DNA of 64,000 nucleotides from Apium graveolens (Eukaryota; Streptophyta; Magnoliopsida; Apiales; Apiaceae). A program made the position numbers and the translations under genes. The notes under the pieces are model-generated. The model worked only from the letters and a program-made list of their open reading frames with translations, was not told where the DNA came from and made no database searches. This document shows positions 46,336-57,660 of this stretch, piece by piece (the first letter of the stretch is position 1; every line of letters starts with the position of its first letter). Location of the stretch: contig NC_133652.1 of NCBI RefSeq assembly GCF_009905375.1, positions 116,898,721-116,962,720 on the forward strand. Direction: 5' to 3'.

Positions 46336-47834
46336 GTGTTTGTCTCCAGACATGCTACCTTCTTGGAAAAGGAGTTTATCCTTGAAGGAAACAGTGGGAG
46401 CAAAATTGAACTTGATGAAGTTCAAGAAGCACAAACTACTACGGATCAAGTGGAAACACCTGTTCAGACTGAACAACCTTCTGTGGAACAGCCCATTCGT
46501 AGGATAGGGAGAGTGTCTCGCCAACCTGAGAGGTATTATGGCCTTGTCATTAAGAATGACAATGAGTTGTCAATCATTGATGATGACGACCCTGTGACCT
46601 ATAATGAGGCTATGAGTACTGTTGACTCAGAGAAATGGCATAGTACCATGAAATCCGAAATAGAATCTATGTATACCAACCAAGTATGGACTCTGGTTGA
46701 GGCGCCTGAAGGTGTTAAGCCTATTGGGTGCAAGTGGGTATACAAAAGAAAGATTGGAGCAGATGGCCAGGTGGAGACCAATAAGGCCAGGCTCGTGGCA
46801 AAAGGATTCAAATAAAGGCAAGGGATTGACTTTGATGAAACTTTTTTTACCTGTAGCCCTGTTAAAATCAATTTGGATTTTACTTGCGATTGCTGCTTAC
46901 TACGACTATGAGATCTGGCAAATGGACGTGAAAATGACCTTCCTCAATGGGGAACTTGAGGAGGAAGTGTATATGACACAGCCAGAGGGTTTTCTTTCCA
47001 AGGGAAATGAACACCTAGTATGTAAGCTGCTATGAACCATATATGGTTTAAAGCAAGCTTCTCGTAGATGGAACATCCGTTTTGATGAGACAATCAAAGA
47101 GTTTGGTTTTATCAAAAACATAGATGAACCATGTGTCTACAAGAAGGTTAGTGAGAGCGCAGTAACATTTCTTTTATTGTATGTGGATGACATACTTCTT
47201 ATAGGAAATGATATACCGATGCTACAATCAGTCAAAGTATGGCTATCAAATAACTTCACCATGAAGGACTTGGGAGAAGCATCCTACATTCTCGGTATGA
47301 AGATCTATAGAGATAAATCTAGAAGAATGATAGGTCTTACCCAGGGTACATACATCCAGAAAGTGCTTAAAAGGTTTAGCATGGAAAACTCCAAAAGAGG
47401 TCTCATACCGATGAACCATGGAGTGTCCCTTTCCGAAAAAAAGTCTCCTAAGACACCTGAGGAAAGAGAGCATATGAGTAAGATTCCTTATGCTTCAGCA
47501 ATAGGATCTATCATGTACGTGATGTTATGTTCAAGGCCCGATGTTGCTTATTCAATTAGTGTGACGAGCAGATATCAGTCCAATCCAGGGGAAGACCACT
47601 GGAAAGCAGTGAAAAATATCCTTAAGTACTTGCGAAGGACTCAGGACATTTTTCTTATTTTTGGTGGTGAATCTGAGTTGAAAATAGAGGAGATATCAAC
47701 GTCGAGAGAGTTGACACACATAACAACGTAGCAGTCCCACACACAAAGCCACTTTCTCATAGTCACTTTGATCGTCATAAAGACAATATGGGTATTAGAT
47801 ACCAGAGTGATTGGCTTTAGTACAAGTGGGAGAT
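46336..47834 (+). pseudogene. Reverse transcriptase of D with most of RNase H deleted
   Basis: 46336-46815 gives QPERYYGLVIKNDNE, MKSEIESMYTNQVWTLVEAP and CKWVYKRK, then a TAA where CAA is expected (GFK*RQG) and a frameshift near 46840. 46860-47035 has WQMDVKMTFLNGELEEEVY. 47177-47731 has the catalytic [11 protein letters not shown] and continues to [15 protein letters not shown]. Near 47685 the text jumps, out of frame, to the last residues of pol (TKPLSHSHFDRHKDNMGIRY in another frame), so nearly all of RNase H is lost. PPT-like AAGTGGGAGA follows at about 47824-47833. Confidence 0.85.
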
Positions 47835-47994
47835 TGAAAGAGATATGTCCTAAGTCCAATCATGTATGAGGATTTAGGAATAACTTTTATGTAATCTGTT
47901 TTGATTTCATTGATATTAATAAAAGACTTGTTTTGTTTTTATTGCGGGCTCTATCTATTTAAATGTTTAAATAAGATATACCACAGTTTAGAGT
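47835..47994 (+). repeat. 3' LTR of element D, first 160 bp
   Basis: It starts TGAAAGAG after the polypurine tract and matches 41323-41482 with one change seen. Element E interrupts it. Confidence 0.93.
47990..47994. repeat. Target-site duplication of element E, left (AGAGT)
   Basis: AGAGT recurs at 61122-61126; the uninterrupted 5' LTR of D has a single AGAGT at this place, which proves the insertion point. Confidence 0.96.
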
Positions 47995-48994
47995 TGTTAG
48001 TCCCTTAACAATATAGCAAGAATTACAGAAGGAGGGTTGAATGGAATTCTTGAACCTTTTTCTTGAAATAAAAATGTTCAACTCGATTATAGATATATTT
48101 GTTTTGATTAGCACAATGTGGAATGTAAACTTAAATGAATCAAAACATAAGTAATTAAAAACAAGAGTCTTTAAAAACTTTCTGGTGGATTTAAACAATT
48201 CCACCAGAGATATATATAATATATTGAGAGGACTCTGTGTGCAGAAATGCTCACAGCTGCTTACAAATGAACTACTAAGTTTACAGGAAATGCTAAAGAT
48301 TCTGCTTACAAAGATTTCTCTGTTTTTGTGTTTCTCAGCTATCTCAGTTGTTTTTCTATTTGCTACACTCTTGGTTTATATATTACCAAGATTACAAAGT
48401 CAAAAAGACTGAACAAATATAAAATCTAACAGTCTTAAGCTTTGCTGCTTTTCGTCCTCTATTACCCAGTTAATGGGCTTCCACAGTGTGTTTGTATCCA
48501 ACTCGACGGCTGTGTGTCAGCTTTCACTGTTCAACTGATGTTTGAATTCTTGATATGATCATCCGTCGACTTTTAGATCATCCGTCGATGACTTAATTGA
48601 TCATCCGTCGACTGCTATGTTAAACATCCGTTGATAGTCATTTGATCATCCGTCGAAGGCTTTGTTGATCATCCGTCGGTAGCTATTTTGGCACTTGACT
48701 TCATTTCACTTATATAGAATTGCAAGACATCATTTATGTATAATTAATCAACCTATTCTGCATATCTAGTCAAAGTCAACATGACTTATATGCTACTATA
48801 GATTCTATACAAAGGTGCATACATCACTGTGCTACAATCTTATTATTACATAAGCTACTCACTCGATGGATAATAAGTTAATCATCCGTCGGGACTAAAA
48901 TTCTTATCCGTCAATTGCTACATCATTTCACTAAGTAAAATCTACTTAGATGTTTTGTTTAACTGATCATCAAGTACACAACATATGCACAACA
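47995..48994 (-). repeat. 3' LTR of element E
   Basis: It starts TGTTAGTCCC and ends GCACAACA on the plus strand. Six ATCCGTCG-type motifs start at 48561, 48580, 48603, 48626, 48648 and 48671 (spacing 19, 23, 23, 22, 23), and another group lies near 48860-48910. A TATA-type box is at 48375-48382 on the minus strand. The 75-codon plus ORF at 48185 is chance. Confidence 0.93.
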
Positions 48995-50809
48995 ATCTCC
49001 CCCAATTTATGTCTACTGGAATTGTAGCCATAAATTAAGAGATACTTGATGATAACAAACCATCCCAATCATATATCTTTAAAGATAAGTAGATAAACTG
49101 AAAGTGCTTCAATTAAACAAAATGTACAAGGTTTGGCTCACAGTAAGTTCAAGATGCTCCTCTAGCATGAGCAGGTTTTTCTAGTTCCTTGAAGGTCTGG
49201 ATCTTCTTCCAAGCTTTCTGTTGTTTTCTTCAATTTGATTCTGGAGCTGCCTGTGGAATTCTAGTTCATCAGATTCTGAGAGATCTAGCATTTCTTGCAT
49301 CTCCAAGAGAGTCTCATTGTTAGAGATACTCAATTGGTCTTCTAGTCTGAAGAATCTTCTCACACCCTTGTCATCCATGAATTCCATCAGCCAGTAGGGC
49401 CTTAGATGCACTCTTCTCCCTGTGTATGGGATGATTAGAGTCTTGGGGAGTGCATCTTTAGCACTTAACACTCCTTAGCTCTTCAATCTTCTTCAATACT
49501 AATCTTCTTGCAGTTACATTGAACCCAAAGTTTTTCTTGAGGGATGAGTAGACTTTGATCAACACAGCTTGGCTTTCTTGAAGTATCCTGTGAAGAGGCC
49601 ACTGAATCTCCCTTCCTCCTTTGTACTTGAACACCAACCTTTCAGGTAGGTTTCTGTATGCATCAATTGCCCTTACTTCATCCAGCTCCTCCAAATAAAG
49701 GTTTAGATCTGAGAATTCTTCGATGTCACACAAGTACAAGTAGTATCCCCTGTTGACCTTGGGCTGAGCTTTAACTACTAACTTGGATTTGAGAGGTGAC
49801 AGCTTCACTTTCTTGACTACCCTTGAATTTGTCCTTTTTGGCTTAGTAAGGATTGGCAAGTTGAAATCAGGAATTGGTAATTTATCCCACTCTATTGGCT
49901 CATCCTTTGGCACCATAGGCTCTCCATGTATGTTCCTGTAGGGATCCACCGCCCTTATTTCTTCAAAAACCACAGAGGGCTTTGATGCTTGAGTTGTAAC
50001 AGATGTGGATTCCTTAGAAAATTGATCTCCCAATTCCTTGTCGACAACATCCAGTTTCCTTTTTGTTCTTCTAGCCAATTCTTTCTTCCTTGGGGATTTC
50101 TTCTGTTCTTCAATCTTCTTCTTTGATTCAGCAGGTTCAGATGGTTGAGAAGGAATTTGTTGAGAAGAGTTTACAGCCTGTAGCTTGGCCAAGATGGCAA
50201 TCTGCTCTTTTTTTGTTTAGATTTCTTTGCATCTAGAGTAGCTTAACTCTTTTCCTTTTTTAATCTTGCTTTCTCTTCTTTCTTTGGTTGAGCAAATTAT
50301 GGATGTCCAGCTACCACACAAATTTCCTTTCCATTCCTGAATATCTTAGCAATTCTCCTTTTTGAGGCTGAATCAGCTGGATCTTTATAGAAGACAATGG
50401 ATCTTGACAGAAGCTTCTTTTCATCAGGCTTGGGTGTCTCATACACAGTATCCAAGGGATTCTTCAAAGATGACTTTGGATAATTTGCCCTTGGTTTGAG
50501 AATTATTTCAGCCTTTTGTGATTTGATGCAGGAAGATTGTCCTTTCTCCAGATAGTTCATGCTCATCTCATTCACACTGATTGGCTTGACATGAGAGTGA
50601 TGGATGGCTGACTTAACTGGCTCCTTGACTAGTTCAAACTTTTTCTGAATTCCCTCATCAATCTTTTCCCAGTTGATTAAACTCAACTTTCCTTTTTCAG
50701 CAACTTTCAAATTTTCTGTTGCTGCTTCAATTAGATCTATACCATCTGCAACTGGTGGCTTGGAGATAGTAATTGAAGGTACAATTACTTTGCTGATTTG
50801 CACTTGAAG

Positions 50810-50907
50810 TTTCTCCCCCACACTTGGTCCTTTCTCCCCCTTACTTGATCTCCCCCACACTTGGTCCTTTCTCCTCCTTACTTGATTCTCTCTCCCCCTT
50901 TTTGTTA
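50810..50907 (-). repeat. Multiplied polypurine-like tracts in the extra gene of E
   Basis: On the minus strand AAGGGGGAGA and GTGGGGGAGA alternate five times with GGACCAAGTG between them, where F has only two tracts. One tract unit appears duplicated. They resemble the true tract at the 3' LTR. Confidence 0.65.
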
Positions 50908-52016
50908 TCATCAAGTTGAGGAGTTAGGCCTTGTGCTTTAGCCAGTTGCATGAGAAGATTTGTCTGAGTCTGTTGATTTTGAAGAAGAATAGCCACTGAA
51001 TCTTCAATAACCTGAACTCTATTTTCCAGCTTGGCTAGTTTCTATTCAGAGTCTGATTCTCTCCTCAATCTTAGTAGTAGATCTTGCATGGTACCATATG
51101 GCATTACTGAATCCAGCTTCTCAGAGTTATAGGTCTTCAAATCAGCTATATCTCTTTTCAATTCATCCACACTGAGATTCTGTCTTAAGTGCTGGATCTT
51201 CATTAGATGTAGAGAGTCTAGGTGAGCTTGAAGAACAGCCTTGGTACCAGCATCTGAAGTTTCCTGAAGGGCCTGTTGAATAGCCATTACTTGTTTGACC
51301 AAGGACACCTCAAATTGTCCTGGTGTAGATTCCTTTGCCCATGCCCATGCAGGTAAACTTAAAGCAGAACTTGGGCCTTCAGTTCCCCCTAAGTTCATGC
51401 TTCCATCCAAAGAACCAGAGTCATCATCATTAGAATTTACTCCAAATTCTTCAGATGGCTCTCCAGCTTGAGAAGGCATCCTGTTAACAGCAGCTTTATC
51501 TCTTTGAAGAGATTCTGTGGTGTGCACTAAATTCAAAGTCTGTTCTTCCTCCACATTGCCCTGAGCAGCCAACAATTGATAGGCTGGAACAGGGTGAGTA
51601 AAAGTATCAGCATCCAAGGAAATGTTATCAATTACAGCTTTGTAATGTTGCTGAAATTGTTTTTCCTTTTCAGCATCATCCACAATCATTGACTCACTAG
51701 CAATGGCTGGATCCATCCTTATTTCTCCTGTACCTGCCTTTCTCTCATATTCTCTCTTTTGTTGCATCAGGGTCTCACCCTGGCTCCCCACCCTTACACC
51801 CTCACCTTCACCTACTAAGGTGGAACTCCTCTCACTCACTTTTGCCAATCCTGAAGAAATGGATTGCTGAGATTCACTCTTTTCCTCTCCTTTTGCCAGG
51901 GAGCAACCCAGCCTCTCACTCAATGCACTCTCCTCTCTCAGTCCTAAGAGTGATTGTATTACCACTAAATCTTCTGCACTTGAAATTATTGAAGTTTGAA
52001 GTTGTGCAGAGACACT

Positions 52017-52130
52017 CGACGAATAAGTGATATCCGTCGGGTGAGTGGTTAAGCTATCCGACAGATAACTGCTGTTAAGCTTATCCGTCGGGATACAATC
52101 ACTACTCGATGGATGAGCAATATCCATCGA
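52017..52130 (-). repeat. CGACGGAT motif cluster inside the extra gene of E
   Basis: Six or so copies and one-mismatch forms in both directions correspond to 16282-16394 in F and lie in the same Ser-rich coding stretch. Confidence 0.7.
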
Positions 52131-53890
52131 GAGAGTAGAAATGAATGAGGTGGAAAGAGAAACTATTGTTGACTTTGTGTTGATTGAAGTTATTTGAGGC
52201 ACAGATGTCACAGTAGAATTTGAAAGAATTGGCAAGTGAGCCAACAAATCATCTAAAAGATGATGCTCACTTGCACTAGATTTTTGCTTCCCCAACAGAG
52301 TTAAAGATGGGGAATCAGGAATTGAAGTGTTTATCATATCCACTTCCAGAGAGTTTGTTGGTGAGTATGGTGTTTCAGTGGCTTCTATAATGAGAGATTT
52401 TGGCTGTGACTCCATATTTGTTGGAGCCACATCAATCTGAATTTGAGAAGGTGCAGGGATTGTGTCTTTAGCACCAGTTTGCACTGTGTGTGCCCTGTGC
52501 ATCCCCAGTTGTTTTGGATTTCTTCTTTCTAGTGTAAGTTTGGGGTGAGATTGTGTCCCTAACCCTCTTGGCTTGTGCTCTTGGATGAGAGCTTTGTTTA
52601 ATAGCCACATCCTTTTGGGAGGATGCAGCTAGAAGTGAGCTTTTGTCCTTTTTAAGCATTGCAGTTTGTTGGGAAACTGCAGTGTGGCTAGGCTGGGATT
52701 CACTCAACTCTCCAACCTTATCCTTGGGGTTTCTTTCATGTTCACCCATTCCCTCACCTAACTGACCCTCCTTCACACTCCCCTCTTTAGTTTTGGTAGA
52801 TTTTTCAACTGGTATCTTTTGAGAGATACTAGAGGGGGTTCTCTTTGATTTGGATTTGGAAATTATAGTTGTTTTGGTAGCTTTGGTAGACAACTGTTTG
52901 GTCATTGTCACAGTTGCCATAGCTATGCCTGAAGTCAAAGAAATAGATGAGATTGGAATAGTTGAGGGTATGGATGAACTTACCTCACTTACCTGAGGTG
53001 TCAGCATTACAGGGAAATAGAACATTGGCACATCCCTGCGATGGTTGGCTCTGTTCAAGTCTGCAATGATTCTTCTCTCTTGATCCCAACAAGCCAATTT
53101 GTTGTTTGGGTTCTCAAGTACAATCTCTTGACAAAGATGGTTAGCCAAAAGCATAAAAAATCTAGCATAGTAAACATTCTTTCCTCTTTTGGCTAAGCCA
53201 CCTAGTTTGAAACCTAACTCATACACAATAAGGTCACTGAAATTGTAAAATTTGTCTGTAACTAGCATGTATAGCATGTTAAGCATGGAAATGTTTACAG
53301 AATCAAAATTACAAATTTTTCCAGAAAAGAATTTAGTTACAACATCATACATGTAACTCCATTCCTTCCTAAGACCTAGTCTTCTAATGTCACTTAGTTT
53401 TGTAGTAGGAAGTGCATAATGAATGGAATTGAGCATATTGACAATATCAGTGTCAGTGTGTGGTGCAGTTACATTATCATCAGGAATCTTGAAACATGCT
53501 TTTATTACATCACTATTGATACAGAACTCGTTACCTTTGATAGTTAGAGTGATGGTTTTGTCAGTAGAGTTGTAGATTGCTGTTGTCCACATCTCTTCAA
53601 CAACTTCAAAGTAAATTGTGGGCGATTCCAGCATGGCATAACTTAGTTTACAGTTTTTCACAAAGTCCATCATCCTGTGATAGTCTTCTAATTGCTGGAT
53701 ACCCTTATTGACCAAAGCAGTGAAGTTGTTCTTCTCATAGATGAACCCAGTCTGTGATATGATCTTTACTACGGGTGCCATTGTTAGAGAATTAAAGCTT
53801 GAAGAGAAAGAGGATTTTTGCTTGAGAGAGAATGAAATAAACGCAGTTGAATTGAGAATGATAAAAGAAAATGATTAGAATGAAATAAGC

Positions 53891-53897
53891 TTTTATA
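53891..53897 (-). promoter_or_regulatory. Putative internal TATA box for the extra gene of E
   Basis: TATAAAA on the minus strand with the same flank AGCTTATTTCAT as F lies 110 bp before the ATG at 53781. Confidence 0.6.
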
Positions 53898-53999
53898 CTT
53901 CCTCAAAAACAACGGATGAAAATAATAAAGAAAAGTAAACTACCCAATAGAAATTGCCTAAAATAGCTGTTTAAAAATAAACTGTAAAAATTCCACCCA

Positions 54000-54215
54000 T
54001 TATCCGTCGTGTAATGCTTACAAACTGTAAGTATACTCGATGGATAATGTTCAGGGAATTAACGGTTAAGATTTAGACACTTCGACGGATGAGGATAAAC
54101 TGTTATCCGTCGAGTTTTAAAAAATTCCAGAAAAGTAATTGATTTTTATTTGCACATTGTATATCGACGGATAACTCAACTCGATGGATAATGATCATCC
54201 GTCGAGATGCAAATT
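54000..54215 (-). promoter_or_regulatory. Motif cluster upstream of the extra gene of E
   Basis: Seven or more ATCCGTCG/CGACGGAT-type copies in both directions lie in the non-coding gap between pol and the extra gene. They match the cluster at 14203-14405 in F. Confidence 0.7.
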
Positions 54216-54299
54216 TTGACTTAGCCAAAATTTCATCCAAGACTAAAAATTAGTTAAATTTCTGGCTACTTTTCAACTTGCAAAATAACTCAGATAGAT

Positions 54300-57200
54300 T
54301 CAAGAGTAATTAAGCATACCTAACTCACTTACCAACCTAGAAAAGGTGGATTCATCCAGTGGCTTGGTAAAAATATCTGCAAGTTGCTTCTCACTTGGAA
54401 CAAAATGTAACTCTACAGTACCATTCATTACATGTTCCCTTATGAAATGGTACTTGATGTCTATGTGCTTTGTCCTTGAATGTTGCACTGGATTTTCAGT
54501 GATGGCAATTGCCCTTGTGTTGTCACAAAAAATAGGAATTCTTTCAACTTGCAAACCATAGTCTAGCAATTAATTTTTCATCCATAAAATCTGTGCACAG
54601 CAGCTGCTAGCAGCAATATATTCAGCTTCAGCTGTAAAAGTAGAAACTGAATTTTGCTTTTTACTGAACCAGGACACAAGCTTGTCTCCTAAAAATTGAC
54701 AGGTTCCTGTTGTGCTCTTTCTATCAATTCTGCAACCTGCATAATCTGCATCTGAATAACCAGTTAGATCAAAACCAGAATCTCTAGGATACCAAATGCG
54801 AAGTTTTGGTGTTCCTTTGAGATATTTGAAAATTCTCTTAATAGATATCAAGTGAGACTCTCTAGGATCAGCCTGAAATCTAGCACATAAACATGTAGCA
54901 AACATTATATCTGGCCTACTAGCTGTTAAGTACAGAAGTGAGCCAACCATGTCTCTATAGCTTGAGATATCCACAAACTTTTCAGTAGTGTTTAGTTCAA
55001 GCTTAGTTGCAGTGGCCATGGGCGTTTTTGCAGATGTGCAATCCATTAGATCAAACTTCTTTAAAAGATCAAAAATATATTTAGTTTGACTAATGAATAT
55101 TCCATCACTAACTTGGTTAACTTGTAAACCAATAAAGTAAGTTAGTTCTCCCATCATACTCATTTCATACTTACTTTGCATCAGTTTGGCAAACTTTTTA
55201 CAAAGTTTCTCATCTGTAGAGCCAAAGATAATATCATCTACATAAATTTGAACAAGTATGCTAGAGCCATTAACATTTCTGAAAAATAAAGTTTTATCTA
55301 CAGTACCTCTTGTGAAGTGATTTTCTAAAAGGAACTTTGATAAAGTGTCATACCAGGCTCTAGGTGCTTGCTTCAGTCCATAAAGTGCTTTCAGTAGATA
55401 ATAGACATACTCTGGAAAATTTGGATCTTCAAAGCCAGGAGGTTGACTAACATACACTTCTTCCTCCAAATCTCCATTCAGAAAGGCACTTTTGACATCC
55501 ATTTGATAGACCTTGAAATTGGCATGGGCTGCATAGGCTAAGAAGATTCTGATGGCTTCAAGTCTTATAACAGGAGCAAAAGTTTCACCAAAATCTATTC
55601 CTTCTTGCTGGCAATAGCCTTTAGCAACCAATCTGGCTTTGTTCCTTACTACTATGCCATTTTCATCCATCTTGTTTCTGAATACCCATTTAGTGTCTAT
55701 TGGATTCTTTCCTTTAGGCTTGGGTACCAGCTTCCATAGTTTATTCCTTTCAAATTGGTTTAGCTCCTCCTGCATAGCTCAAATCCAATCAGGATCTAAC
55801 AAGGCTTCTTCTACCTTCTTTGGTTCTTCCTTTGACAGAAAGCTGCTGTATAGACATTCTTCTTGAGCTGCTCTCCTGGTTTGAACTCTGGAAGAAACAT
55901 CACCAATAATCAGTTCAAAGGGGTGATCTTTTGTCCATTTCCTTGGTTGAGGTAGATTAGCCCTAGATGAAGAGACCTCAATGTTGTCTTGATGTGTGAT
56001 TGAGTTTTGATTTCTAGAAACTCCCCCTGAGTTTGTGGATATTTGATTTGAGAAAGGGGTACTTTCTATGGGTGATCTTCCTTGACTTTCTGCTCCTTTT
56101 GATAATCCGACGGATGGTGAATTTTGAGTACCGACGGATGAGGCAGGTTGTCTTCCGACGGATAACACAGATTGCCTTCCGACGGATGAAGCATTATGTA
56201 ACTCGACGGATGTTGAGTTTTGTGCTTCATTGGTGGTAAATTTGTCTGCATTATCCTTAGACACTGTTTCTTGATCACTCTCATCATCACTTTCATCACT
56301 GACCATCTCAATATTGTCGAATTTGAGGCTTTCATGGTAATCTCCATCTTTTAGTCCTTCAATCTTTTTATCATCAAACACAACATGTATAGATTCAACA
56401 ACATGTTGGTTCTTAGATTGTAGACTCTATATGCTTTACCAACAGCATATCCAACAAAAATTCCTTCATCTGCTTTAGCATCAAATTTCCCATTTTGATC
56501 AGTTTGATTTCTTAGAATATAGCATTTACAGCCAAAGACATGAAGAAAGTTTAGAGTTGGCTTCTTGTTCTTGAACAATTGATAAGGAGTCATGCATCTT
56601 GCTTGATTAATCAGAGAGATATTCTGAGTGTAGCATGCAGTGTTTACAGCTTCAGCCCAGAAATAAGTTGGTAATTTTGATTCTTCAAGCATTGTCCTTG
56701 CAGCTTCAATAAGAGATCTGTTCTTTCTTTCCACTACTCCATTCTGTTGTGGAGTCCTTGCTGCTGAAAACTCATGCAAGATCCCATTTTCCTCACAAAA
56801 TGCTCTCATGACATAGTTATTGAACTCAGTTCCATTATCACTCCTGATTCTTCTAACTTTGAAATCAAGATGATTGTTAACTTGCCTTATATGATTGATG
56901 ATGATTTCACTAGCCTCATCTTTAGACTTTAGGAAATATGTACAAGAGAACTTTGAGAAATCATCTACAATTACCAGGCAAAATCTTTTCTTTGAAATTG
57001 ACAATATATTGACTGGTCCAAACAAATCCATGTGAAGCAGTTGCAGAGGCTCTTCAATTGCTGAATCAAGTTTCTTCCTGAATGATGCTTTGATCTGCTT
57101 CCCTTTTTGGAAGGCATCACACAATCCATCCTTTGTAAACTCCACTAGAGGAATGCCTCTAACTAGCTCTTTCTCTACCAGCTCATTCATGGTCTTGAAG

Positions 57201-57646
57201 TTTAAATGGGATAGCTTCTTGTGCCATAGCCAACTTTCATCTTGACTTGCTTTGCTGAGAAGACAAGTTATAGATTCTGCTTTAGTTGAGTTGAAGTCAG
57301 CTAGATACACATTTCCTCTTCTCACACCAGTGAGAACCACTTTGTTGTTTTGATTATTAGTCACAACACAGGCTTCTTTGTTGAAGGTTACTGAGTTGCC
57401 TTTGTCACAAAGCTGGCTGATACTAAACAGATTGTGTTTGAGACCATCCACTAAGGCAACCTCTTCAATGATGACATTGTCCTTTGAAATCAAGCCATAT
57501 TCCACAGTATAACCTTTGCTGTCATCTCCAAAAGTGATACTTGGGCCAGCTCTTTCCTTAAACTCTGTGAGCAGGGTAGAATCACCAGTCATGTGTCTTG
57601 AACAACCACTATCCAAGTACCAAAAATTCCTTATGTTTCCCTGCAC
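54300..57646 (-). pseudogene. Pol of element E (broken)
   Basis: 57646 to 56351 holds protease (WYLDSGCSRHMTGD), pre-integrase finger (WHKKLSHLNF, then CDAFQKGK with the second Cys changed to Phe) and integrase (HMDLFGP, RSDNGTE, TPQQNGVVERKNRS, the D-D-E acids all present). A frameshift near 56390 leads into the linker with a five-copy motif array (56108-56211). A TGA at 55779 precedes RT (55775-54570) with YVDDIIFGS and RNase H ([20 protein letters not shown]). TAA at the codon after WMKN (CAA in F) separates the last 89 codons (54569-54300). This copy is better kept than F in RT and RNase H. Confidence 0.92.
56108..56211 (-). repeat. Five-copy motif array in the IN-RT linker of E, 24-bp spacing
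   Basis: CGACGGAT on the plus strand starts at 56108, 56132, 56156, 56180 and 56204, all perfect and exactly 24 bp apart. The coding strand reads an 8-residue repeat (SVGRQSVL, SVGRQPAS and similar). Confidence 0.92.
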
Positions 57647-57660
57647 ACATCAAAATCAAA

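Larger units (their letters stand above)
49181..53781 (-). pseudogene. Extra gene of E downstream of pol (broken by frameshifts)
   Basis: ATG at 53781 starts MAPVVKIISQTGFIYEKNNF, nearly the same as F. The frame stays open to about 52468 (437 codons), then shifts; further parts lie at 52610-51042 (522 codons), 50914-50297, 50192-49458 and 49471-49181 in changing frames. Total length, 4.6 kb, matches the 4.55 kb of F. The N-terminal globular part and the basic C-terminal part (RPYWLMEFMDDKGVRRFF) are best kept. A coiled coil is likely near 51060-51190 (DELKRDIADLKTYNSEK). E has clear extra coding bases near 50810-50907, where polypurine-like tracts are multiplied. Function is unknown. Confidence 0.8.

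Noticed and set aside
48185..48412. 75-codon ORF also found at 60312
   Set aside because: It is antisense within the LTR of E, present twice only because LTRs are duplicated.
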